Positions 9,118 through 17,764 are shown, counted from the stretch's first letter. The stretch is 17,775 bases of DNA from Euperipatoides rowelli (GCA_003024985.2 PXIH01S0007619.1); one strand, 5' to 3'. Program-made: numbers and translations. The notes: a model not told the origin generated them from the sequence alone.

Positions 9118-9562
9118 TCTGGGTATATGCCACTGAACCAGAAACTTCATTTCTAAAAGTTGCTTGATCTATTTCCGGTTCAGTCTCATATTAACAAACT
9201 AGAGCTAAAGAAATCATCCAGTGGTTCCAAATAAGGTTTGAAATTGTATCTCGGTCTGTTTTTATAATACGGTAATTAGAGCTCAGGAGTTTGCTTGCTA
9301 TACAATTAGCTGGCAAACTTCAGAGTTCTTTTTACTCTAAATTTTCAAAAATCCATTCCCAGGCAAGGAAGGTCTAAGGAGCCCAAAACAGCATCAGCCG
9401 GATCTGCCTAGCAGGCTTTCAAGTACATCAAACATAATTTTGTTAGGATGAGCGGTTGAGGAGAATCAAACCTCACTAATATAGACATTTTTTACTCTAT
9501 TATACAGACAGACAGATGGCAGAAATGCAATTTTTATTCACTCATGCAAAGGGATTCAAATA
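9118..9562. other. Stretch with no gene seen
   Basis: Base composition is more even than elsewhere, but no frame, splice-bounded exon or repeat family is recognised. Confidence 0.4.
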
Positions 9563-9683
9563 TTAGGCTGGTGTCCCACAGGACGTTGCGTGGACGTTGG
9601 GTAGAAAAATACGGTGTGGAATTTAGTCTATTTAGGTGTCACACAGAAATGCATTAGCATTGCGTAAATATACTGCATATACA

Positions 9684-9766
9684 GGTTATATACTGTATGT
9701 AAATATATATATATATATATACACATACACACATATATATTATATACAGTATATACTGTATAACTT
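9684..9766. repeat. (TA)n/(CA)n tract inside an imperfect dyad
   Basis: A TA run (about 9703-9721) passes into a short ACAC stretch and more TA. The flanks GTTATATACTGTATG and ATACAGTATATACTGTATAAC are inverted relatives, so the whole segment can fold back on itself. The open frame at 9636-9854 that crosses it is translated microsatellite. Confidence 0.7.
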
Positions 9767-10369
9767 ATCTCTGTTTATTTTCTTTTTCTTTCAAATAAAT
9801 CTGCTAAATAATTATTATTTATTTTGTGAAAAAAATATCAAATATTACTCTTAGCGGTCTTAGCTGAACTAAAATATTAATTCTTTTCTCTTAGGCTAAT
9901 ATTATACAGTAAAACATAAAAGTTAGAGAGACATATAAAACATTTATTTATAATCCAAAATGAATGGTTGAATGTCAAGAGAAATAAGTCCGGAGTGACA
10001 ATGTAAACTTTAAGCACAAAAGTTAATAAAGGATGAACTCACATTACCGGTACTTAAAATCAATTAATCTGTTAATTCATCTGGCAAGATTAAATCATTT
10101 TTACCTAGAAATTGTTTTATGATTTGTTGAAATACGATAGCAATTATTCATTTCAAGGAAGAGCACTCACAAGAATCTTTCATCTACTGTAGGTTTTTTT
10201 TGTTGTTTTCTTTTAGGATCGGCAACAGAAGACAGCTTGAGTATTAAAGCCATTCTTTTTTTTCTCTCTCTCTTCTTAAATTAATTGATCAAGCTCAAGC
10301 ATTGCTTTTGGTTTTGCTTATTTTAGAACTTATAGTCCAATAACACAACTTTTTCAATTATGAAAGCAA
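9767..10369. other. Element interior, no gene seen
   Basis: AT-rich sequence with a T-rich/CT-rich patch at about 10256-10275. No frame or known repeat is recognised. Confidence 0.4.
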
Positions 10370-10491
10370 NATNTCAGANGNAAATAGAANGATCCTAACG
10401 GCATGAAACTTGCGGTGTATATGGCGCTTCTCATTGAAAANGATCCTAACGGCATGAAACTTGCGGTGTATATGGCGCTTCTCATTGAAAA
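10370..10491. other. Probable assembly scar: Ns plus exact 50-bp duplication
   Basis: Ambiguous bases lie at 10370, 10373, 10379, 10381, 10390 and 10441. The 50 bases after N10390 (10391-10440) repeat exactly after N10441 (10442-10491). Two identical copies, each opening with an N and next to poor-quality bases, look like two read or contig ends placed side by side instead of being merged. The open frame at 10403-10798 crosses this joint and should not be trusted. Confidence 0.8.
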
Positions 10492-10708
10492 TAATGTGCT
10501 TTATAAAAAATTACGTAGATTTCTACACAAACCGCCGCAAGTCCAGGCAACAATTTTTAAAGCAAGCTCTATGTTTTTTACCGCAAGTCTACCACAAATG
10601 ACGGTAGAACTAAAGCAAATTTCTATTTGGTGCTTCCCATTAAAAACTATGTGCTTTGTAAAAATTCCGCCACCGCTACGCAAACACAACGTCCAGTGTG
10701 ACGCCGGC
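10473..10708 (-). repeat. Two diverged subterminal repeat units
   Basis: 10473-10512 and 10628-10666 are direct repeats sharing words such as ATGTGCTTT and a nearby GGNGCTTCNCATT. Each is followed by CCGC-rich sequence, and the second leads into an end-like sequence at 10691-10708 that matches the terminal repeat at 9567-9584 at 14 of 18 bases. Reverse-complement relatives occur at 12605-12641 and 12940-12977, so this unit is a building block of the element family. A long minus-strand frame (10501-10971) is open through it by chance. Confidence 0.6.
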
Positions 10709-11232
10709 ATAATGCTTGTCATTTTAGGATATTTTTTTCTCATATGGAAAACCATTTCAGCGCTAAAATTAATGAAACAGAGTTTAGTAAATACATAAGC
10801 TGATTGATCAATACGGAAGACATAGAAATGACTGTGCTTTCGACTTAAATTTTTTGCACGAGCAGCATTCAACATAGGAGCTTTATGATTTCCACTCTCT
10901 CTCAATATGAAGCGAACACTTAGCATTGGTGTTATCAGATAGAAGGTCACAGGAAAAATGTTTTTCCTCAACTTTAATTCCCAATAAATTTTTAATGTTT
11001 TTTAAAACTTGCAGTGGGACAAAGGTACATCTGTAAAGGTTTTCTAATAATTACATTGTCATGTGACACATGGTAAAGTGACCATGTTAAATAGCAGACA
11101 CTCTATTTCTCATGATTCCTGGCTATCAATTAAACTAAAATATTTTCAGTGCTGTCATAATATCATGTGCAAAGTTTAAAAGTTATGCAACTTTTAGTTA
11201 TTAGTTAATATAGGCTACTGTCAAATTATACA
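10709..11232. other. Unassigned stretch, no gene supported
   Basis: The minus strand is open for about 83 codons from 10971 into the repeat, without a recognisable family. GTCATGTGAC near 11058 is a short palindrome. No RNA gene is seen. Confidence 0.35.
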
Positions 11233-11323
11233 TAGACTAGAGATACTAGAAAGGTATCTCTAGTCTTAGAGTTATCTCTAGTCTAAGACCACACATGTTA
11301 TTATGAAATCAACATGTGTGGTC
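11233..11323. repeat. Cluster of hairpins with an alternative pairing
   Basis: Stem 1 pairs 11234-11246 with 11254-11266 (13 bp, 7-base loop; core CTAGAGATAC). Stem 2 pairs 11287-11299 with 11311-11323 (13 bp, 11-base loop; GACCACACATGTT), both perfect. A second copy of the right arm of stem 1, TATCTCTAGTCTA at 11273-11285, can pair instead with 11233-11245, also over 13 bp. Two mutually exclusive folds are therefore possible. The likely origin is a duplicated or nested palindromic repeat; a structured transcript is possible but unsupported. Confidence 0.8.
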
Positions 11324-12136
11324 AAGGGTGCTCAACCAAAAAATGTAGGTAGTTAATATAAAATAATGATTAATGTCTATCAAAATGTCAATGCAACCAA
11401 AAAAAAAAAGCTTATAAAAGTATTTACAATTCAATTTTTTATCTACACTATCAAAAAAAAAGCTAAATCAAAATATTTTATTGCAGAAATTGGGGTGTCA
11501 GAATCCAACTTTGCCCCCCAAACAAAAATGTCTAAATCTACCATTGTCTTAATATTAAACTTATATGTTTTTCCCCACCCCTAGAATTAAGATTTAAAAG
11601 CATTTCACCTTTTATGTAATGCTGATGTAATTAATAAAGAATTTGTTACTGATTTCTCAATGTACTAACACACATTCATTTAGCCTTTGGGATGATTCCT
11701 TATTTCTAGATAAGAATGTTTGTTATATCGTGCTGATTGCTCAGTTATTAAATATTGTAGCCGCCTTTATTTTTTAAAGAGTATTAATTTATATATTGAC
11801 TTTTAACCTATTTATTGGATACTCTAGAAAGTTTTAACATTTGATTTAAAATAGCTAGGTTAGTATTAATATTATTGTAGAATTTTAATCTTTTTTTAAA
11901 ATAAAATGGATGTTTATTAGGGGGGGAAATTATAATCAAGGTATTTGTATTTAATAAGTTTAATGTGCTCTTTATAAACTAAAAAAATTAGTTGTTTTGC
12001 TGTGAGGTATTAATGAACATCCATAATGTATATTATACTTATTATTCTGCTGTAAACATGTAATTTTAAATTTTCCTTATGCTTAACACCTTTTATTTAA
12101 CAATGAAATAAATTACAAATTTTTAGGCAGGTACCA
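11324..12136. other. AT-rich stretch, no gene seen
   Basis: The 72-codon frame at 11366-11584 is low in complexity and resembles nothing known. An A-run followed by AGCTTATAAAAG at about 11400-11420 recalls the units at 9.0 and 12.4 kb. Confidence 0.4.
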
Positions 12137-12575
12137 CCCAGGACAGGTCCCTATCATAGGGGGAAGGGGTTGCATGGGGCTGTAGTCCCAGAACTCAGGG
12201 CCTTGCGGGCCCCTGCTCATGAACAACTTCCATTAGAAACTACTGTGCATAGTAATGAGTAGGGTCTATGTGTAGGGGGCCCCATAGGTGTCGACAGGGG
12301 CCCCATAGGCTTGTAAAGGCAAACAACAGATTTGTAGTCTATACAACCCCAAAAAAGCTAGTCAAATCTGACAAGAAGTCAACAAAACGTCCAGTCAACT
12401 AAAAAAAAGCTTATCAAATCTGCCAAGAAGTTAACGAAACGTCCAGTCAACAAAAAAAAAAAAGATTATCAAATCTGACAAACTAGGTCATCCGTAATGA
12501 AAAGAGGTATCGGGGCCCCATCTGAATTTCCAGTCCCGGGGCCATAATTTGGATGTGGGGGCTGTGCCCAGGACA
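12137..12575. repeat. GC-rich insert flanked by CCCAGGACA
   Basis: A block of about 440 bp is much richer in G and C than its surroundings. The 9-mer CCCAGGACA stands at 12137-12145 and again at 12567-12575, which may be a target duplication or part of the repeat itself. GGGGCCCCATAGG occurs at 12276-12288 and 12297-12309, 21 bases apart, and GGGGCCCCAT again at 12512-12521. The right part (12523-12565) matches the inverted copy at 5343-5386. No coding frame is visible. I cannot assign a transposon class. Confidence 0.5.
12351..12485. repeat. 52-55-bp tandem repeat, about 2.5 copies
   Basis: The word TCAAATCTG is at 12362, 12414 and 12469, giving steps of 52 and 55 bases. The difference comes from the length of an A-run at each junction. 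Each full unit reads A-run, GCT(A/T)(G/A)TCAAATCTG, CAAGAAGT, then ACGTCCAGTCAA. The last copy breaks off after TCTGACAAACTAGG. Confidence 0.9.
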
Positions 12576-12604
12576 ATGTAAACATGCATTGCGGTGACGC
12601 TAAC

Positions 12605-12977
12605 CATTTTTAAAACACACAGCTTTCAATGGGATGCTCCAGGCAGGAAAAAAATCTCAATTTGCATTGGTCTGCAGTGGAAAAAAATATAGAGCATGTT
12701 TTAAAACTTGTAGTAGTGGCTCACATTGAAAGTAGGATTGCATCTGGAACAAACTGATTGCCAAGTAATTGGCCAAAGAACCGATTGAGTTGATTGCCGC
12801 TTATCTACTGATTAATTGGTACATCCCGGTTGCACCAAAAAGCAAATTTGTCGATTACGATTACTGATTAATCGGCCAAAGAGCTGATTAAGCCGATTAC
12901 CTACCAATTAATCGACGCAAGCCAAGTTGAAAGTAGCACCACTTTTTTAAAACACATCGTTTTAAATGGGATGTGCC
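12605..12977 (+). repeat. Two diverged repeat blocks of the 10.5-kb unit
   Basis: 12605-12641 and 12940-12977 share TTTTTAAAACACA and AATGGGATG with 3-4-base changes between them. Both match the reverse complement of the units at 10473-10512 and 10628-10666 (AATGGGAAGC-type end). This links the right part of the composite element to its left part. Confidence 0.55.
12751..12918 (+). mobile_element. Two head-to-tail copies of a GATTAATCGG-rich element
   Basis: Copy I is about 12751-12827 and copy II about 12828-12918. Both share the order GATTA(C/A)..., GGCCAAAGA, TTGAG/TTAAGCCGATTAC, then (C)TACNNATTAATNG. Copy I ends GGTACATCCC, where copy II starts with GGTTGCACC, so they look like two units joined end to end. 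The repeated self-complementary ATTAAT/CGATTA words give a strongly foldable sequence. Terminal words such as GGTTGCACC and GGTACATCCC resemble ends of animal DNA transposons with this motif, but I cannot name the superfamily. Confidence 0.6.
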
Positions 12978-13312
12978 ACACCTTTATGCTAGTTGCCTAG
13001 CATTGGTGACTTTCTATTATTGTTAATAAGTAGAAGCAATTCATCAAAGGATGTTATTAATATTTGGTAATATTCATAAAACTGTTCCGAGTGAATTCTC
13101 AAACCGTGAAAAAGATTGTGAAACTGGCTTGCTCTGAATCGCATTAAGTTTAATGGATGAGCCCATTTACATTTACGCTGATTCTTTTTTCCCGTAAAAT
13201 TAATTGTAGTGCTATACAGGCAGTTTGGGTTACCTTCATTTTGATGTCAGTTTTAAAAGAGATTTGGTAGATGCTGCCAGTACAGTATATAAAATACAGG
13301 TGATTCTACTAT

Positions 13313-13396
13313 GGATGTAGCGATTAATCGGTAGGTAATCAGCACTTTGGGCGATTAATCAGTAATCAGACAATTTGTTTATTAGAGCAACCCTAG
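13313..13396 (-). mobile_element. GATTAATCGG-rich element, inverted copy
   Basis: The reverse complement runs CTAGGGTTGC, CAAATTGTCTGATTACTG, ATTAATCGCCCAAAG, TGCTGATTACCTACCG, ATTAATCGCTACATCC, the same order as copy II at 12828-12918. The two therefore form a divergent pair about 400 bases apart. CTAGGGTTGC at one end and CTACATCCA at the other are the likely element ends. Confidence 0.65.
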
Positions 13397-13535
13397 CTTC
13401 CATCCAGCTAGGAAAACAGGTTTAATGAAAATTAAATCCACCATGATGCAATGATAATTTTGTGTGACACTTAAAATACATTACTATATTTTTTCATCGC
13501 AACGCACCGCTTAGTCCTGCGTGGCACCAGCCTTA

Positions 13536-13716
13536 GATTTGAATGTAAAATGGCACAGGAACAAATAAATATGAGTTTTATAGTATCTGACAATAATTAA
13601 CATAGCCCTGGGAACAACAGATTATCACAGAAAAATCCTGTAAACATTATTCATTATCAAATAAGAATCACTATACTTGTACAGTGAGGAAATAACTGCA
13701 CTGCTATGTAAGATAA
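13536..13716. other. Short unassigned stretch
   Basis: No gene or repeat is recognised between the composite element and the direct repeat at 13717. Confidence 0.3.
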
Positions 13717-13812
13717 ATGTTCGCCGGCTTGCAACTAATGTAAATGAAAGTAAAGAAAAAAAATTAACTATAAAATAATAGAATGAGAATGTGATCTCCT
13801 GTCACGATTAGT
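13717..13812. repeat. Diverged direct repeat, left copy (partner 14855-14947)
   Basis: It aligns with 14855-14947 from ATGTTCNCC through GTAAATGAAAGTAAA, ATTAACTATA and ATAATAGAATGA to CAC(G/A)A. Small gaps occur in the A-rich middle. The offset is about 1.14 kb. The copies are too short and diverged to call LTRs with confidence; an old dispersed repeat or a segmental duplication is as likely. Confidence 0.65.
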
Positions 13813-14500
13813 GGAATTAATGTACATATCCAATAAAGTTATATTGTTAAATTAACATGTAATTAACTCTGGAGCATGCAGAGACAAAGATTATTCTGGA
13901 GATGACAATTTTAGAGGAAGTTCAGTAGGCTATATACTGTATTTAAGCTGGGTAGAAAGAAAAATTAGTAATTTGGCTAGAAATTGTAGCAAAAATAAAA
14001 TGTTGCTAGTATCATTGCTGTATAGGAAGTATTACAATAGCCTATTCAAAAAAATATATAAAAAGCATTTTGGCTAATTATGATTGGCTCAAATTAGCAA
14101 ATCTTATTCTGGCTTAAATTTGGCTATTTTGCTAGTGTCAGAACCATAGCCAATTAAGAAGGACCACCCATCATTTATTTATGATAATTTAACCATGATT
14201 GATATATCCCCCACCCCATAAAAAAAAAGGGCATTAAAATAAAATGAGCATTATAAAAAAAAACGTAAAAATTTGATATTCCTGAAAACATGCAATCTCT
14301 TCTTCCATTTCTCACAGATCAAAAAAAAAAAAAAGACAAACTGTCTAACATCATGGTGTAGAAACTTACTCCAACATTTAACTACTTATAATATAGCCTA
14401 CTCAGACAAATAGCTGGTTGAAGAACTATTTAATGGAACAAAAAAACTGCCTGAATGTGTGGATGCACCCGGTGATGATAGAATCCTATTTAACTCTGAC
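13813..14500. other. Stretch with degenerate TTGGCTA-type repeats
   Basis: Words such as ATTTGGCTA, TTTTGGCTA, ATTGGCTC and TTTGGCTA recur with both orientations of TTGCTAG/ATTAGCAAA between about 13972 and 14155. They look like a decayed internally repetitive element. No gene is visible. Confidence 0.35.
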
Positions 14501-14597
14501 CCTAGGGTTTTGCCGATAAGCAAATTGGCCGATTACAGATGCCAAAGAGCCAATTGAGCCGATTACCAATTATCTACCGATTAATTTGTACACATCG
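14501..14597 (+). mobile_element. GATTAATCGG-rich element, fourth copy
   Basis: It starts CCTAGGGTTTTGCCGATAAG, continues with CAAATTGGCCGATTAC, GCCAAAGAGCC and GAGCCGATTACC, and ends CTACCGATTAATTTGTACA. The order and spacing match copies at 12751-12918 and 13313-13396. It lies outside the 4-kb composite element, so the family inserted independently. Confidence 0.65.
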
Positions 14598-14854
14598 TAT
14601 GAACAGAAAAGAACATTTAAGTTACAAGACAATCAGAATATGCAAGTTCACTCATCATGGGAGCTAACAAAGTACTTGAAACAACTCAAGCTGGTGAGCA
14701 AATCATTGATACTTCCAAGTTAAAAAACAAAATGGTCTTTAAACCATCCTGGTAATAGTCAACACAAGGAAAGGAAAATCATTATCACTGCAATCATTAG
14801 TAACCATTTCCAAAAAATGTAAAATTACTATCACCATCCTGCATTAATGCTTTA
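14598..14854. other. Short unassigned stretch
   Basis: No gene or repeat is recognised. Confidence 0.3.
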
Positions 14855-14947
14855 ATGTTCACCAGTTTGCTTTCAGTAAATGAAAGTAAATAATGAATTA
14901 ACTATAAGATAATAGAATGAAAATATACTGTCCAATCACAAGTAGTA
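14855..14947. repeat. Diverged direct repeat, right copy (partner 13717-13812)
   Basis: It shares GTAAATGAAAGTAAA, ATTAACTATA and ATAATAGAATGA with the left copy, in the same order and orientation. Confidence 0.65.
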
Positions 14948-16400
14948 CACAGCTACTGATTTCTTAACCTTAGAACTGGTGTCTTTATTGGAACTTGAAT
15001 CTCTCAGTTTGCACAAAAGAGCGGTCAAAATATCATTTAATCCGTTTTTCTATGGAGCATCTGGGATTAGTAAACTTCTTTATACCGTAATGAATATGTA
15101 TTACTGCCAATGGGGGATAACAATATAACCAAGCTTTTAGGTGTTATGATTACAAGCCAAGAACGGTTTCAACCAGTCTATGCAAACATTTCTCCCATCC
15201 ACGCATTGGTCAAAAAGTGCCAGTTTATCAATGATTACACAAAAAAATTAAAATATCAAATTGCCATTATTTAAAAAAAAAAGTTTTCAATAATACTAAG
15301 AATTATCAATGATTATATCCACTTAAAAAAGGCTTAGCCTATTAAAATAACTAGTATTGGAAGGAGGGAAGTGGGGTACTTAACTTGCCTTGTCACATCT
15401 ACAGAAATTGCTGAGTTAAAAACATTTTGTAGCAAAAAGCTGACATTTAATTTTTTTGATATTTCCAATAAAACTTTTATTTTCTAGTTTGTCTTCTCTG
15501 CTTTAAGCAGTGTACTTTTAAAACTGAAAATGACCAGCCTCAGGGCTGTTTTACTGCCTATGCATGGTAGGAAAATGTGGCATATATTAAAACATAAGGA
15601 GCCCATTTTTAGGAACTTGCATTTTTTACACAGGTTATAATAATTTTTTCAAATAAAATTTCTTAAAGCCAAATCAGAAAAATCCAGTATGAAATTGAAA
15701 TAAATTCTCCACAGTTAAGCACACAACTCTGAACTCTTAGATAAGTGTAGAATTTTAAAAAATACTAAATAAATTTTTTATTAATTATTGATTTTCAAAG
15801 ATAATTACTAAAAAAAAAATTTAAAATGCATGGAAAAAAAGTTATTTAAAGACAAAATTAAGACTATTGCTATCCTCAGTCTAAGATTGCAAATTGAAAC
15901 TTTCACATTTTTGGGGAGGTTCTGAGATTAATTCGATGAAACAGTTTACAGCTGTTTTCTTTGTAATGATTTAACATGTAAATATTTAGAGGTATGTTCA
16001 ACTTGTATTAATAAAGGTCATTTTGATTTTTAAAAAAAAACAAATTGGACCATAATAGCACAAAGGATGAATTTGATTATGATTTTTTACAAGTATTTAA
16101 AAACTTAATCCATAGGATTTCCAGCTTTAAGCTGACAAAGATAGCAAATATTCTATAGTTAAGTATAGCAAGCTGTATTCATTTCTAAACTATGACATCA
16201 CAAAATATCTCCCCTGGTGTGTAAAGTGGACAATATTATTTTAAGGAGGAGGAGCTAAAGACAATTATTTTAAAAATTTAATTGTAAATAACTTTTTTTT
16301 CTAGTGGATATTTTTATAGTAAAAATCTTTGAAAATCAACAATAAAAAAATTAAAAAAAAACCCTGTTACATTTGACTTTTAAGCATTAATTAAAATAGT
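14948..16400. other. AT-rich stretch of 1.45 kb, no gene seen
   Basis: Both strands are broken by frequent stops. TATCAATGATTA occurs twice (about 15227 and 15305). No array, RNA fold or protein motif is recognised. Confidence 0.45.
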
Positions 16401-16657
16401 TGTATTTTGGTCAGATTCCATTATCTGCCCACCAATATAATTAATGTTAGGAGTCACTCGACCACTAAAACATAGTATTGTGTGGAATTAGTAATTTTTC
16501 TCACCCATTTTAGTATATTTTCTTTACAGTCCTAACCTTAACGTAACCCTAAGATAATCTAGAGGTGAAAATCTTTTGCTTAGCGCTGATCTAGATAATT
16601 TGAAATTATTAACGTCAGCCATATTGGTGGCAGATAACGTAATCTGACCTTTATTTT
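16401..16657. mobile_element. 241-bp MITE with near-perfect 8-bp flank repeat
   Basis: The element is 16409-16649. Its ends, GGTCAGATT at 16409 and AATCTGACC at 16641-16649, continue inward as inverted repeats to about 28 bases (TTATCTGCC and ACCAATAT shared, with 2 mismatches and a 1-base gap). TGTATTTT precedes it and TTTATTTT follows it, matching at 7 of 8 positions, which suggests an aged 8-bp target duplication. The interior contains AGTCCTAACCTTAACG at 16528, the reverse complement of the core of the 81-bp repeat at 725-929. There is no open frame. Confidence 0.7.
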
Positions 16658-17390
16658 TACCCATATACCAACCATACTGTATGTACTAAATAACTTAAAG
16701 GTTTATACACTAATGTTTTGCCACACGCATAATTGCATTAAAAAAAGAATCTCGTATTTGAATGCAGTCAGAGAGAGGACAGTCCTAAATTTCGATGTTA
16801 ATGAAATTTTACAACAAAAATATACAAACCCCACTGTAAAATTTAAATAAATTTCTCAGGGTCCCCCCCCCCCCCTAGGCCTCTGCCCCAGGACCCCAAT
16901 GGAGGGGCCTTACTAAAGCTTAAACAGGCCCTGATCAGCCCTAATAATTAACACATAGAAATGAAACAGAGTGTCTCTCTGCCAAACCAATAGAATAGTC
17001 ATTATGGAAAGCCAATATTTTAATTTAAAAACAATTTTAATTTTGTAAGCAAACTAAGTCATCTAACCTAAGTTACATTATTTTAAAGACTATGATTGTG
17101 TTTAAAACAATAGAATTTAACCTGAACACTTGAAGCAGACAGTTTAAAAATACAGTAATGGTAGGCTATCTGTGAGGGAGACAGGCAAACATCACTTTAA
17201 CCAAGCTTGTCAAAACTGGATTGACGCCACTGACTGAATTATCATTGATAAAAGTTTAAATAAAAAAAATGTTTTCCAAACTATTGAACAATAAATCTTT
17301 ATACTCTTTTAATAAGAAAACAGGTTTTGTTTTTTCAGCCAACAATCTAATTATTCCTTTTTAGTATTAATATAATTTAACTTGTATATT
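16658..17390. other. Stretch with a GC-rich patch, no gene
   Basis: A C14 run at 16863-16876 is followed by a GC-rich patch (CCTCTGCCCCAGG and GGAGGGGCC) to about 16940. It resembles in composition the GC-rich repeat at 5.3 and 12.5 kb, but I cannot align it. The rest is AT-rich without features. Confidence 0.4.
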
Positions 17391-17391
17391 A

Positions 17392-17416
17392 TTTTTTTTT
17401 TTAAAAAAAAAAAAAA
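17392..17416. repeat. T11-A14 self-complementary tract
   Basis: Eleven T (17392-17402) run directly into fourteen A (17403-17416), a perfect low-complexity palindrome. Confidence 0.85.
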
Positions 17417-17764
17417 GAACAAATATTTATATAGGCATAAAATTCACTCTTTTATATTAAGCTTTCTAATTAAAGAAGCGGCTTACCCTTAGCCTATCAT
17501 TATTTATAACAATGGTAGTCTTTTCTTCTTCATTTTTTTTTATTAGCCTTTTATTATTTAATTACTCGACAAAGAAACAAAATTTATCATTTTCTTTGAC
17601 ATAAATTCAGAAGTACAAATCTTTGACTTATGAGGATAAGAGCTTAACAAATAATGTGACCTTTCAATGTATTCCGCGATCAACCTATATTGTTAGACCT
17701 AATTCTGATTTATCGCATGGACATTTCAAGACTCATGGCAAAATATAACACTAAGGTTTCCCCT
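17417..17764. other. AT-rich stretch, no gene seen
   Basis: No frame or repeat is recognised before the terminal poly-C run. Confidence 0.4.

Larger units (their letters stand above)
9563..13535. mobile_element. Composite PIF/Harbinger-like element of about 4 kb
   Basis: GGCTGGTGTCCCACAGGAC at 9566-9584 and the reverse complement of 13514-13532 agree at 16 of 19 bases. TTA stands directly outside both ends (9563-9565 and 13533-13535). Further in, a block containing GTGTCACACA at 9634-9663 has its inverted counterpart at 13445-13472, so the ends are related well beyond the terminal repeat. The TTA duplication and GG-starting terminal repeat fit PIF/Harbinger. No transposase frame is seen, so the element would be non-autonomous. 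A third end-like sequence at 10691-10708 allows another reading: a 1.1-kb element (9566-10708) beside related pieces. The missing TTA there makes this less likely. The interior holds related repeat blocks, a GC-rich insert and GATTAATCGG copies, so several insertions seem nested. Confidence 0.5.

Noticed and set aside
10403-10798. 131-codon plus-strand frame
   Set aside because: It starts in the duplicated, N-bearing assembly scar and continues through transposon repeat units. The repeated residues come from the 50-bp duplication.
10501-10971. 156-codon minus-strand frame, the longest in the window
   Set aside because: Its second half reads through the end-like sequence and repeat units of a DNA transposon. 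The first 83 codons (10723-10971) are outside these but resemble no family, so I do not call a gene.
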